From NCBI GenBank assembly GCA_964514665.1, contig CAZESH010000005.1, positions 1 through 42,963 of the forward strand: 42,963 nucleotides of DNA, in the 5' to 3' direction. Made by a program: the position numbers and the translations under genes. Below are positions 33,465 to 41,932 of the stretch, piece after piece. This DNA is from CAZESH01 sp964514665 (GTDB lineage: Bacteria > Bacillota > Bacilli > Paenibacillales > KCTC-25726). Position 1 is the first letter of the stretch. Each line of letters starts with the position of its first letter. Below the pieces are notes generated by a model. That model was not told where the DNA came from and made no database searches. It worked only from the letters and a program-made list of their open reading frames with translations.

Positions 33465-34568
33465 TCATACTGATTTGGAATCGCAGTACTTGTTTCTTCC
33501 CGTCCGCTTCGCCCGGTACAGCGCATCGTCGGCGGCCTGCAGCATGTCGCCGGGAGTGGACAGTCGCCAGCTGCGGCCGGCAATGCCGATGGAAACGGTC
33601 AGATTCAGGAGATCTCCACTCGGCAGTCTGAAACGATGATTCTCCACGGATTGCAGGATGTGCTCCGCAGCCGTGAGCACCTGCAGCTCTGTATGATCCG
33701 GCATCAAGACGGCGAATTCTTCCCCGCCGATGCGGAAAATAAATTCTGATGACGGCAGAGTTTGCACCAGAAGCTGGCCGAATTGACTCAAAACGGCATC
33801 TCCGGCGGGATGGCCGTATTTGTCATTGACGGCTTTGAAATGATCGATATCCAGCAGGAGGAGGGAGAAGGCGCCTTTTTTGTCTTCGGATTTCCCCACC
33901 CATTCATTCAAAGTCCGGTCGAACTGCCTTACATTGTACAATCCGGTGTGAAAATCCTTTGTCGAAATTTCTTTCATCTGCTTGAACAGCTCCATGAAAC
34001 GGTTGACATATTCCGACGTATGGTAAACCACACCGCCGCTGATCAAACCGATCACCCAAATTTGCACCATGACTTGCCACCACATGTCGGTTACCGCAAT
34101 CAATATCGCGGAAATGATGACAAGGCTGACCAGATTCATCAGCAGCGCCTTTTTCCATCTGGCTCCGGGAAACGAAAGCTTGCCAAGGAATCCGAACATC
34201 ACGCTCATGGTTAGGATTCCCGTACACGTCAGCAAGGAGTCTGCAGTGAATTCATCAAAAAAGAACAATCGGCTGACGGCTACGAGAACACCGGCCGTCA
34301 GCGATGCCGTCATCCCCCCGTAAAGTCCGGCAAGCAAAATGGCAAGATGGCGGAAATCGAACATGGAGTTATCGCCTAGCGGAATGGAAAAAAACATCAG
34401 GATGATCCCGAGAGCGCCGTAAGCCGCACCTCTGAGCAGCTTGTTGAGAAATGGCGACAGCAGGCGAAGAGCCGAAGCGGCAAAAAGGTTTTTTCCCAGA
34501 AATAACAGCGAGACGATGATTGCAGTGTTGGCGAAGAGGCTTTTTATCACAAAATAGTCCATATTCAT
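33465..34568 (-). CDS. Membrane-bound diguanylate cyclase (5TM-5TMR_LYT + GGDEF)
   Basis: 367 residues. Residues 1 to about 185 contain six or so membrane helices of the 5TMR_LYT type (FSIPLGDNSMFDFRHLAILLAGLYGG is characteristic). The GGDEF domain spans about 204-360 with DFHTGLYNVRQF, LDIDHFKAVNDKYGHPAGD and the active-site GGEEF at 281-285, so it should make c-di-GMP from GTP. The RxxD inhibitory site expected five residues before GGEEF is absent (PSSE instead). AAAGGAGG on the reverse strand supports the ATG at 34566-34568. Confidence 0.92.
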   Translation of the reverse strand: MNMDYFVIKSLFANTAIIVSLLFLGKNLFAASALRLLSPFLNKLLRGAAYGALGIILMFFSIPLGDNSMFDFRHLAILLAGLYGGMTASLTAGVLVAVSRLFFFDEFTADSLLTCTGILTMSVMFGFLGKLSFPGARWKKALLMNLVSLVIISAILIAVTDMWWQVMVQIWVIGLISGGVVYHTSEYVNRFMELFKQMKEISTKDFHTGLYNVRQFDRTLNEWVGKSEDKKGAFSLLLLDIDHFKAVNDKYGHPAGDAVLSQFGQLLVQTLPSSEFIFRIGGEEFAVLMPDHTELQVLTAAEHILQSVENHRFRLPSGDLLNLTVSIGIAGRSWRLSTPGDMLQAADDALYRAKRTGRNKYCDSKSV

Positions 34569-34777
34569 ATGATTTCCTCCTTTCTTTAGGGGAGAGGCGG
34601 GGAAAAAAGTTTCATTTTAGAAGGGGATATAGAACTGGGGATATAGAACTAATGACGCATTTATTTATATATTCGATATTTTTTGACATATTCCTTTTTA
34701 TGGCGGTTTTTACTTTATAATTACACTTGATTGTTGCAAATGAGTTATAATATAAGGAGAGTGGGAGCTGATCAACA

Positions 34778-35518
34778 ATGAAAAAACAGACAATTTTGTT
34801 TGATTTGGACGATACTTTGATACATTGCAATAAATACTTCATGTCTACCATCGATCGGTTTGCCGGACAGATGAAGGATTGGTTTGCCGGGCATGGTTTT
34901 AGCGCAAAGGATTTCAAAAAGAAGCAGCTGGAGCTGGATTTGGCGGGCGTGCATATTCACGGTTTTATGCGGAATCGTTTCCCCGAATCTCTCGTCGAGA
35001 CTTATGAGTATTATTCGGAGTACACCGGACGGAGAAAAAAAAGCGAAGAAGTCCGGCAGCTGTTCCGGCTGGGACAATCGGTGTATGATCAGCACTTTGA
35101 GCCTTATCCGCATATGGAAGAGACGCTTGAAAAGCTGAGTCATTCCGGTCATACGCTGTATCTGTATACCGGAGGAGACGAAGCGGTTCAACATAAAAAA
35201 ATCAGACAGATGCAGCTGGAGCGATTTTTTGAGGATCGGGTTTTTGTGACAGCGCATAAAACCGTCGATTTTTTGTCGAACCTGCTGGATCAATCGGATA
35301 TTGACCGCAGCGCGGCGTGGATGATCGGCAATTCTCCCCGAACGGACATCGTCCCCGCTTTGCAGGCGGGCATCAGCGCGATCTATATTCCCGCCCAGAA
35401 GGAATGGGAATACAACCAAGTGGAGATCAATGTGGAGCCGAAGGGTGCGTTTTTTACGCTGTCTTCGCTTCCCGAAGTGCCTGTATCGATTGAACGCTAT
35501 TTGCTTAATCAGAAATAG
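34778..35518 (+). CDS. HAD superfamily hydrolase
   Basis: 246 residues, cytoplasmic. HAD motifs: I, FDLDDTL with nucleophile D9 and D11; II, Thr in LYTGG; III, Lys in VTAHK; IV, GNSPRTDI. An alpha-helical cap (about residues 20-95) places it in the C1-capped phosphatase group (YjjG/Gph-like). Substrate unknown. A TATAAT at 34746-34751 lies upstream, but no -35 fits a normal spacer. Confidence 0.88.
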   Translation: MKKQTILFDLDDTLIHCNKYFMSTIDRFAGQMKDWFAGHGFSAKDFKKKQLELDLAGVHIHGFMRNRFPESLVETYEYYSEYTGRRKKSEEVRQLFRLGQSVYDQHFEPYPHMEETLEKLSHSGHTLYLYTGGDEAVQHKKIRQMQLERFFEDRVFVTAHKTVDFLSNLLDQSDIDRSAAWMIGNSPRTDIVPALQAGISAIYIPAQKEWEYNQVEINVEPKGAFFTLSSLPEVPVSIERYLLNQK

Positions 35519-35849
35519 GTGCGAGCGGCTGCAAGACCGATGCGATCGGGTCAACAGCTGCCTGCAGACTGCCATGCCGAAGGGAATGCTGATGCATGCC
35601 CCTTGGCATGACTTGTTTGCTTGCCGCACATCGTTCCCGGATATGTCGTTTCGCTGCTGATTGTCACTTTTTAAAGCTTCCCGCGATTTTTGCAATTTTA
35701 TTTGAAAAGCGGACAAAAATGCAGCATATGATGTCTATGGGCAATATCAGCTGCCACAATAATCCACAGCCCGGTTTGCTCTCACCAAAGCTTGTCCGAT
35801 AAAATAAAATTGCATCACCGGCCATGAAACCTTAAGGAGGCGTTAAAAG
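35519..35849. other. Intergenic stretch, nothing recognised
   Basis: About 330 bases. No coding sequence, tRNA or convincing terminator is visible. Several short AT-rich elements near 35790-35810 could be promoter parts for the next gene. Confidence 0.4.
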
Positions 35850-36188
35850 ATGAGGAGATTGAAAGCGTTGCCAAGCGTAAGTCAACCCGATCCTTTGATG
35901 CAGCAACTGATGAATGATCAAGGTTTTTCCGTACGTAAAGATCATCAGGGAACCACCAAGTACCAGGCCAAGATTCAGGATGTTTCATGCAGCAAGGAAT
36001 ATGTCGTTTCCATACCTGTACAATCATTGCGGGACGGCGTAAGCCGGCTAATGATGAATGAGGCGGTGTTCGAAGGCGAGCACAGAGTGCCGCAGCCGGT
36101 CACTGAAGCAGCTTTCAGCAAGCTGCAGGAAGTAGCGGATTATATGAAAAGCTCCGACCGCGGACATTCGTTCCAGTCCTACACCTAA
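35850..36188 (+). CDS. Hypothetical protein
   Basis: 112 residues, soluble, no signal peptide or membrane segment. AAGGAGG precedes the ATG and a clear terminator follows, so it is very probably a real monocistronic gene. No domain recognised. Confidence 0.72.
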   Translation: MRRLKALPSVSQPDPLMQQLMNDQGFSVRKDHQGTTKYQAKIQDVSCSKEYVVSIPVQSLRDGVSRLMMNEAVFEGEHRVPQPVTEAAFSKLQEVADYMKSSDRGHSFQSYT

Positions 36189-36198
36189 CGATTTTTTG

Positions 36199-36240
36199 AA
36201 TCCGCCCTTGCGGGATTTTCCGCTGGGGGCGGATTTTTGT
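36199..36240 (+). terminator. Rho-independent terminator
   Basis: AATCCGCCC and GGGCGGATT form a 9-bp stem with a ~19-nt loop, followed by TTTTTG. Confidence 0.8.
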
Positions 36241-36294
36241 TGGTAAGTAATCGGAATAAGCATCGGAGCTTGGCTTCACTTTCATGGGTTAGTT

Positions 36295-36543
36295 TTAGTC
36301 CTCTTGAATGTATGTTCTCTCGCCGGTGCGGCGGTTGTAATAGACCCGGTATTTTAATCCGTCCTTGGGATCGATGAAAACCTCGGCTGTTTTTTCCAGA
36401 GCCCCGCTGAGTATCGCCGTGTCGGAACCCTTGGGATTTTGCTTGTATCTCTTGTCAAAATATCGCCAGCCCAGCCACAGGATAAACAGAAATGCGGCAA
36501 TCTGAATCACCAGCCAACCACCTGCCAAAACGCCCGCGATCAT
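36295..36543 (-). CDS. Small membrane protein, coupled to the YbjQ-family gene
   Basis: 82 residues: one N-terminal membrane helix (about residues 5-27), then a basic cytoplasmic or external tail with a KYRVYYNRRTGERTYI beta-hairpin-like end. Its ATG overlaps the TGA of the upstream gene (ATGA), so translation is coupled. No family recognised. Confidence 0.7.
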   Translation of the reverse strand: MIAGVLAGGWLVIQIAAFLFILWLGWRYFDKRYKQNPKGSDTAILSGALEKTAEVFIDPKDGLKYRVYYNRRTGERTYIQED

Positions 36544-36860
36544 GGCTTGTTTATCTTGACGGCTGTTCCGTAAGCCACGATTTCGCTCATGTTGCTGCCG
36601 ATATCGCCGCTGTCGAAACGCATCATGACGATCGCGTCCGCACCCATCGCATGGGCGTTTTGCACCATCCGGTCAATGGCTTGGCGCCGGGCGTCCTCGA
36701 TCATTTGCGTGTACTGCTTGACTTCTCCGCCCACCAAGCCTTTCAGCGACGCCATGATATCCCCGCCGATTCCTCTCGCCCTTACCACGACTCCGAAAGC
36801 ATTGCCCAGCACTTCCGTCACTTCATAACCTTTCAAACCTTCAGTTGTGACTACCAGCAT
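36540..36860 (-). CDS. YbjQ/UPF0145 family protein (putative heavy-metal-binding fold)
   Basis: 106 residues. The motifs TTEGLKGYEVTEVLGNAFGVVVRARGIGGDI, then LVGGEVKQYTQMIEDARRQAIDRM, then AMGADAIVMMRFDS are diagnostic of PF01906 (UPF0145/YbjQ), which forms pentamers. The metal-binding role is a family annotation and unproven. The ATG at 36858-36860 has AAGGAG at spacing 10; the open frame extends upstream without a start site. Confidence 0.9.
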   Translation of the reverse strand: MLVVTTEGLKGYEVTEVLGNAFGVVVRARGIGGDIMASLKGLVGGEVKQYTQMIEDARRQAIDRMVQNAHAMGADAIVMMRFDSGDIGSNMSEIVAYGTAVKINKP

Positions 36861-36955
36861 TGTTTTCAACTCCTTCTTGTATTGTTTTGATTGATTTCGT
36901 TTATCCACAGTATTCCCCATTCGCCGCTTTTGCACAGAGAATGAAGGAGCATACC

Positions 36956-37012
36956 ATGTATATACGCATAGCGGGCGGCTTTGGTTTCTATATAGGACCC
37001 TCGCGGCTGTAG
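36956..37012 (+). CDS. Possible 18-residue small ORF upstream of pxpB
   Basis: ATG preceded by AAGGAG with a 6-nt spacing, reading MYIRIAGGFGFYIGPSRL then TAG, 46 nt before pxpB. The ribosome binding site is as good as that of the flanking genes. It could be a leader peptide, a small protein or chance. Confidence 0.3.
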   Translation: MYIRIAGGFGFYIGPSRL

Positions 37013-37058
37013 TCCTTTCGCAGTTCATGGTAAGATAAAAAAAGAGAGGGGCGATAAA

Positions 37059-37766
37059 GTGGAAGAAATCATTCAGGCAGAATTCGAACCGCTTAGCGAT
37101 TGCGCGTTGGTTACCCGCTTCGGCAGACAGCTGGATGAGCGGATATTCGAGCATGTGCGCCAACTTGTTCATCGTCTGAAGCTGCATCCTCTTGGCGGAA
37201 TAACGGAAACGGTTCCGTCCTATTCAGCCGTGACTGTCTATTTCGATCCCTTGGAAATCGGCTATGATGATTTACTGCTGCATATAAAGCGGCTGTTGGC
37301 GGAGAATGCCGTACATAAACCGCAGCCTCCGCGGTTGGTGGAAATTCCGCTTTGCTATGGCGGCGATTACGGACCCGATCTGCAGGAAGTGGCAAGGATC
37401 AACGGTTTGACAGCGGAGGAAGTGATCGAGATTCACAGTTCGGCGGTTTATACTGTGTTCATGATCGGCTTTGCCCCCGGCTTTCCTTATATGGGCGGTA
37501 TGTCGCAGCGGATCGCAGCTCCCCGCAAAGCGGTGCCGCGCACCTGCATTCCTGCCGGATCGGTGGGAATTGCCGGTCTGCAAACCGGCATCTATCCGCT
37601 CGATTCCCCCGGAGGGTGGCAGATTATCGGACAAACCCCGCTGCGGCTGTTCGATCCCCGGAATCATCCGCCCAGCCTGCTCGGGGCCGGGGATAAGATC
37701 CGCTTTCGGGCGATTGCTGCGGATCGGTTCATACAGCAAAAAGGAGAATCACGTCATGAAAGTTGA
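37059..37766 (+). CDS. pxpB: 5-oxoprolinase subunit PxpB
   Basis: 235-residue subunit of the ATP-dependent 5-oxoprolinase that opens 5-oxoproline (pyroglutamate) to glutamate; related to KipI. Motifs: VPSYSAVTVYFDP, IPLCYGGDYGPDL, FAPGFPYMGGM, PRTCIPAGSVGIAGLQTGIYP and the GGWQIIGQTP end, all typical of the carboxyltransferase C/D-type fold. The start is GTG 37059 after GAGAGGGG. It overlaps pxpC by 11 bp. Confidence 0.94.
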   Translation: MEEIIQAEFEPLSDCALVTRFGRQLDERIFEHVRQLVHRLKLHPLGGITETVPSYSAVTVYFDPLEIGYDDLLLHIKRLLAENAVHKPQPPRLVEIPLCYGGDYGPDLQEVARINGLTAEEVIEIHSSAVYTVFMIGFAPGFPYMGGMSQRIAAPRKAVPRTCIPAGSVGIAGLQTGIYPLDSPGGWQIIGQTPLRLFDPRNHPPSLLGAGDKIRFRAIAADRFIQQKGESRHES

Positions 37767-38778
37767 AGTCGTAAAGCCGGGTCTGCTGTCTCTTGTTCAG
37801 GATCGGGGAAGGCCGGGATTTCTGCAGTACGGAGTGGTCAAAGGCGGGGCAATGGACCAAAATGCCCTGAGCATCGCCAATTGGCTGGTGGGCAATGAGG
37901 GTGATGCGGCGGTGCTGGAACTTACCGCCATGGGACCGATTTTAAAATTTCACGAGGATGCGATCATTGCCGTATGCGGCGGAAATCTGACGCCGGTTGT
38001 CGATACGGTGCTGATCCCGATGTGGCGTCCGGTACGGATCAGCAAAGGCAGCACGCTGCGATTCGGTGCGGCCCAATCTGGTTACCGCGCCTATCTTGCC
38101 GTAGCCGGAGGCTGGCAGGTGCCGATCGTCATGGGCAGCCGAAGCACGGATTTGCGGGCGGCGCTGGGCGGCTTGGAAGGCCGGGCATTGCGTTCGGGCG
38201 ATCTTTTGGCGATTGGAGAGGCAGGAGAGCTTTCGCTTGCGCTGCTGAGCAAGCCGGCGGTTAAAAACGGGGAGCCGCACGGCTTGGCCTCGGTTCCATG
38301 GTCGGTCAGCGCTTATTCCCTGGTTTCTTATTTGCATCAGCCGTTTATTCATGCGGTGCGGGGCGGAGAGTACGGCTGGTTTACCGAGCAAAGCTTAGAA
38401 CGGTTTTTCTCTGCAGACTTCATCATTGATTCAAAATCCGATCGTATGGGCTATCGTTTGCATGGGGAGAAGCTGAAGCTGAGCGGGCAGCGGGAAATGC
38501 TTTCGGAAGCGGTATGCTTCGGTACAGTGCAGGTTCCGTCCTCCGGCGATCCGATCCTGCTGATGGCCGATAGCCCGACAACGGGAGGATATCCGCGTAT
38601 CGCAGCGGTGATCCACGTCGATCTTCCCGTGCTTGCCCAAATGAAGCCGGGTGAAGCGATCCGCTTCCGGGAAATTTCCTTTGAGCAGGCAAGATTAAGA
38701 TATAAGCGGCGGGAAAAGGCGTTATCGCATCTAAAGATTGCGATCCGCTTAAAAATACTTGGCGAGGATGAAAGGTGA
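37756..38778 (+). CDS. pxpC: 5-oxoprolinase subunit PxpC
   Basis: 340-residue carboxyltransferase A/B-type subunit, KipA-like, working with PxpB and PxpA. Motifs: KPGLLSLVQDRGRPGFLQYGV at the N-terminus, GGAMDQNALSIANWLVGN, LAVAGGWQVPIVMGSRST, and QVPSSGDPILLMADSPTTGGYPR. ATG 37756 has AAGGAG upstream, inside the end of pxpB; an upstream in-frame extension overlaps pxpB and is not credible. Its TGA directly abuts the pxpA ATG. Confidence 0.95.
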   Translation: MKVEVVKPGLLSLVQDRGRPGFLQYGVVKGGAMDQNALSIANWLVGNEGDAAVLELTAMGPILKFHEDAIIAVCGGNLTPVVDTVLIPMWRPVRISKGSTLRFGAAQSGYRAYLAVAGGWQVPIVMGSRSTDLRAALGGLEGRALRSGDLLAIGEAGELSLALLSKPAVKNGEPHGLASVPWSVSAYSLVSYLHQPFIHAVRGGEYGWFTEQSLERFFSADFIIDSKSDRMGYRLHGEKLKLSGQREMLSEAVCFGTVQVPSSGDPILLMADSPTTGGYPRIAAVIHVDLPVLAQMKPGEAIRFREISFEQARLRYKRREKALSHLKIAIRLKILGEDER

Positions 38779-39534
38779 ATGAGATCGATCGACTTGAATT
38801 GCGATATGGGGGAATCGTTCGGCTCTTACCGGCTGGGAGAGGATGAACGGCTGCTGGATGTGGTCACCTCCGCGAATATTGCTTGCGGATTTCACGCCGG
38901 AGATGCTGCTACAATGCGCAGGACCACAGTCCGCTGCTTGGAAAAGGGGGTCGCCATCGGGGCGCATCCGGGACTTCCCGACCTGCAGGGCTTCGGCAGG
39001 CGGAAGATGGCGATTACGGCGGATGAAGCGTATGAAATCACGGTGTATCAAGTCGGCGCACTGTACGGTTTTGTCAAAGCGGCGGGCGCAAGTCTGCATC
39101 ACGTCAAGCCGCATGGCGCATTGTACAACATGGCGGCGGCGAATCGGGAAATTGCCCGCGCCTTGGCGAGAGCGGTGCATGATATCGATGAATCGCTGAT
39201 TTTTTACGGCCTTTCCGCGAGCGCGATGATTCAAGAGGCGGAAGCCGCCGGGCTGAGAACGGCAAATGAGGTGTTCGCCGACAGAACGTATCAGCGGGAC
39301 GGAAGCCTTACCTCGCGGGAACAACAAAACGCCGTCATTCAGAATGAACGACAGGCGTTGGAGCAGATCTTATCCATAGTGAAGCAGGGGAAAGTCCGCA
39401 CTGCCGACGGCGGCATGATCGAGATTCAGGCGCAAACCGTATGCCTGCACGGAGATCATCCACAGGCTCTGGCTTATGCATACGCGCTGAAGAACGGCAT
39501 GCTGGATGAAGGCGTAGAGATTAAGGGAATCTGA
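38779..39534 (+). CDS. pxpA: 5-oxoprolinase subunit PxpA (LamB/YcsF family)
   Basis: 251 residues. LamB/YcsF family motifs: DLNCDMGESFGSYRLG at the N-terminus, IACGFHAGDAATM, IGAHPGLPDLQGFGRR, HVKPHGALYN, EVFADRTYQ and VCLHGDHP near the C-terminus. It completes the pxpBCA set. All three genes are tightly packed in one operon. Confidence 0.96.
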   Translation: MRSIDLNCDMGESFGSYRLGEDERLLDVVTSANIACGFHAGDAATMRRTTVRCLEKGVAIGAHPGLPDLQGFGRRKMAITADEAYEITVYQVGALYGFVKAAGASLHHVKPHGALYNMAAANREIARALARAVHDIDESLIFYGLSASAMIQEAEAAGLRTANEVFADRTYQRDGSLTSREQQNAVIQNERQALEQILSIVKQGKVRTADGGMIEIQAQTVCLHGDHPQALAYAYALKNGMLDEGVEIKGI

Positions 39535-39556
39535 CGGGGATAACCGCCCGGAACTT

Positions 39557-39838
39557 CTATTTCACCCATTGCACGCTGGTCAGAAGCTTGTATTTAAATA
39601 AACTGAGCACAAAATCAATGTAGTTTTCACGCTTTACAATGACTTGGTATTCATGATCGGAAAGCGAATAGAACATCACGTCGGTGTAGATGTGATTATT
39701 GTTAAAATGATCCCGGATTTGATGGAAAGGCTGAAGATGCTTTTCCTTGTCGAGGATTTCAATTTTAAATTCAATATCGTCTCCGTCCGGCGCTTCACTG
39801 ATCGTAAGCTCGTTGTCATTATGCTGATATTGGAGCAT
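39557..39838 (-). CDS. Hypothetical protein
   Basis: 93 residues, acidic N-terminal half, with a Tyr/Phe-rich C-terminal region (YIDFVLSLFKYKLL). ATG at 39836-39838 on the reverse strand has AAAGGAG at spacing 7; the longer frame upstream lacks a start site. No family recognised. Confidence 0.7.
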   Translation of the reverse strand: MLQYQHNDNELTISEAPDGDDIEFKIEILDKEKHLQPFHQIRDHFNNNHIYTDVMFYSLSDHEYQVIVKRENYIDFVLSLFKYKLLTSVQWVK

Positions 39839-39922
39839 TGCAGTCTCCTTTCCCGCGTAGTCTGCGGATTTTGCTGATGCTATTGTAACAAATTGTCCGC
39901 CTGGGGTGCAATATCCGTATCG

Positions 39923-39931
39923 TGCTATAAT
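39923..39931 (+). promoter_or_regulatory. Extended -10 promoter of the PLP-enzyme gene
   Basis: TGCTATAAT is a perfect extended -10, about 48 nt upstream of the start. No good -35 is needed for this class. I see no T-box or S-box structure in the short leader. Confidence 0.5.
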
Positions 39932-39978
39932 AGAGCTGGATTTGATTAATGCACGATTACCCTTGAGGGAGAGATCAG

Positions 39979-41160
39979 ATGAAATCTTCAAAATTGACTA
40001 CCGCATCGGTGCATGCGGGTGCCCATGTTCCGGTCGGCAACCGTCCGGAGGCTTTTCCGATTTATCAAACCTCTGTTTTTACTTTTGATGATCTTGATGA
40101 TGTGGAAAGCTTTTATTCCGGTGCATCCGCCGGAACCTATTTATACAGCCGTATGGGAAATCCCAACTGCACCGCACTGGAGGAAGCAGTAGCCGGGCTG
40201 GAAGAAGCGGAGGCGGGAGTCGTTACCTCGTCAGGGATGTCGGCGATTCTATGTGCGCTGTTGGCTTATGTTCAAGCGGGCGACCATGTTCTGTGCTCCG
40301 ATGAAGTATATGGCACTACCGCTTTGCTGCTGCAAAACGAACTGCAGCGGCTGGGCGTGGAATGCTCGTTTGTTTCCTGCCATGAAGAAAGCCGGGTCGC
40401 TGCGGCTTTTCGTCCCAACACCAAAGCGGTGCTCGCGGAAGTCGTCACCAACCCGCTGATCAGTGTAATCGACATCGCGATGCTTGCGCGTTTGGCGCAT
40501 GAGCGCGAGGCCAAATTGATCGTCGACAATACGTTTACCACACCTTATTTGATCCGTCCGCTGCATAAAGGGGCAGATCTTGTGATTCACAGCGCGACGA
40601 AATATTTAAACGGACACAATGATGTTACCGCCGGTGTTATCGTTGGCTCGAAAGCGGACATTGAGGCCGCAAGGCAGCGGATGATCGTGCTAGGCTGCAA
40701 TCTCGGTCCCTTTGAGGCCTGGCTGGTGTCGCGCGGTCTGAAGACCTTTGCGCTGCGGCTGAAGCAGCATAACGAAAATGCGGCCGCGGTCGCTGAATAT
40801 CTGCAGGAGCATCCCAAGGTCAAGACGGTTTATTACCCCCGGCTGGAGCGTCATCGTACTTATCCTGTCGCGCGAAGCTTGGAGCTGCCGGGGGGCGGCG
40901 GCATGCTCAGCGTCGTCGGCGGCGATGACATGGAGAAGCTGAACAAGTTTTTTCGCACGCTGGAGATGATCGACATCGCCCCTTCCTTGGCCGGAGTGGC
41001 GACCACGCTGTCCCATCCGCTGAAAACGTCGCACCGGTTTTTGACGCCGGAAAGGCAGCGTGAGCTCGGCATAGTCAACGGATTGCTGCGCCTGTCGGTT
41101 GGCATCGAGGACGTCCAAGACATTCTCGCCGATTTGGAAAAAGGGCTTGCCGTGCTGTAA
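39979..41160 (+). CDS. Cys/Met metabolism PLP-dependent enzyme (cystathionine gamma-synthase/lyase family)
   Basis: 393 residues, fold-type I. The PLP Lys is K208 in IHSATKYLNGHNDVTAG, with VTSSGMSAILCALLA (PLP phosphate site), SRMGNPNCTALEEAVAGLE and VDNTFTTPYLIRPLHKGAD. Family members interconvert cysteine, homocysteine and cystathionine (MetI, MetC, MccB) or degrade methionine; these cannot be told apart here. GAGGGAGAG lies just before the ATG. Followed by a short membrane-protein gene. Confidence 0.92.
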   Translation: MKSSKLTTASVHAGAHVPVGNRPEAFPIYQTSVFTFDDLDDVESFYSGASAGTYLYSRMGNPNCTALEEAVAGLEEAEAGVVTSSGMSAILCALLAYVQAGDHVLCSDEVYGTTALLLQNELQRLGVECSFVSCHEESRVAAAFRPNTKAVLAEVVTNPLISVIDIAMLARLAHEREAKLIVDNTFTTPYLIRPLHKGADLVIHSATKYLNGHNDVTAGVIVGSKADIEAARQRMIVLGCNLGPFEAWLVSRGLKTFALRLKQHNENAAAVAEYLQEHPKVKTVYYPRLERHRTYPVARSLELPGGGGMLSVVGGDDMEKLNKFFRTLEMIDIAPSLAGVATTLSHPLKTSHRFLTPERQRELGIVNGLLRLSVGIEDVQDILADLEKGLAVL

Positions 41161-41196
41161 AATAGCAGGATAAGAGGAAGGGAGGCCGGAGGTTCG

Positions 41197-41430
41197 ATGC
41201 TGCATTTTTTATTTTTGCTGGCGATGATCGGATTTATTTACTACCTGGTTTCTTTATTGTGGAAAATTTGGGCATCGGTGAAGGGAGCCTCTTCTCCATT
41301 AGGCGCCAACGAGCGATGTCCATCCTGCCATACGGCGATCCGGGTTACGGGCGAGGAAATGATTTGTCCCCGCTGCGGGGCACGCCTGGGCAGAACTAGC
41401 GACGGCAAGCTGGCAATCCGTGTAAACTGA
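41197..41430 (+). CDS. Small membrane protein with zinc ribbon
   Basis: 77 residues. An N-terminal membrane helix covers residues about 2-24. A zinc-ribbon follows: CPSC at about 41-44 and CPRCG at about 57-61. GGAGGCCGGAGG lies upstream. The gene may be co-transcribed with the DUF2203 gene 17 nt downstream. Function unknown. Confidence 0.75.
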   Translation: MLHFLFLLAMIGFIYYLVSLLWKIWASVKGASSPLGANERCPSCHTAIRVTGEEMICPRCGARLGRTSDGKLAIRVN

Positions 41431-41447
41431 TAACGGGGGGAATATAA

Positions 41448-41852
41448 ATGCCGGAGAAAAAGTATTTTTCACTGGAGGAAGCCAATCGGCTGCTGCCGGT
41501 GGTCAAGGTCGATTTATTCAAGCTTCGGGAAATCCGCGAGCTGTATAAGCAAAAATTCAACTTGTACCACAAAATGCGGACGGCTCCGGGCGGGGACGGA
41601 GCTGCCCGCAAGGAACAGCTGTTTACTTTGGAAAGCGAGCTGGATTTTTTGCAGATCGAAGCGAATGCGCACATGCAAAACATAGCCGCCAAAGGTGCGG
41701 AGCTTAAAGATATCGATCACGGTTTGATTGATTTCCCGGCAAGGATCGACGGTCAGGAAGTACTGTTGTGCTGGAAATCGGGCGAGGCTGAAATTGCCTA
41801 CTATCATACGGAAACGGACGGATTTGCCGGCAGAAAGCCGCTGCGGAATTGA
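41448..41852 (+). CDS. DUF2203 family protein
   Basis: 134 residues. The start KYFSLEEANRLLPVVKVDLFKLREIRELY and the end GLIDFPARIDGQEVLLCWKSGEAEIAYYHTETDGFAGR match DUF2203. The central part is a helical coiled-coil. Function unknown. A terminator overlaps the stop codon region. Confidence 0.85.
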   Translation: MPEKKYFSLEEANRLLPVVKVDLFKLREIRELYKQKFNLYHKMRTAPGGDGAARKEQLFTLESELDFLQIEANAHMQNIAAKGAELKDIDHGLIDFPARIDGQEVLLCWKSGEAEIAYYHTETDGFAGRKPLRN

Positions 41853-41900
41853 AAAAAATCGTCTCCGATCACGAAAATGCGCAATCGGAAACGATTTTTT
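41853..41900. terminator. Bidirectional Rho-independent terminator
   Basis: AAAAAATCGT-CT-CCGAT pairs with ATCGG-AA-ACGATTTTTT around a 14-nt loop. The A and T runs on both sides allow it to serve the DUF2203 gene and the convergent sleB-like gene. Confidence 0.88.
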
Positions 41901-41932
41901 CCCAAGCCCAGATGTTATTGGTTAAAAAGAGG

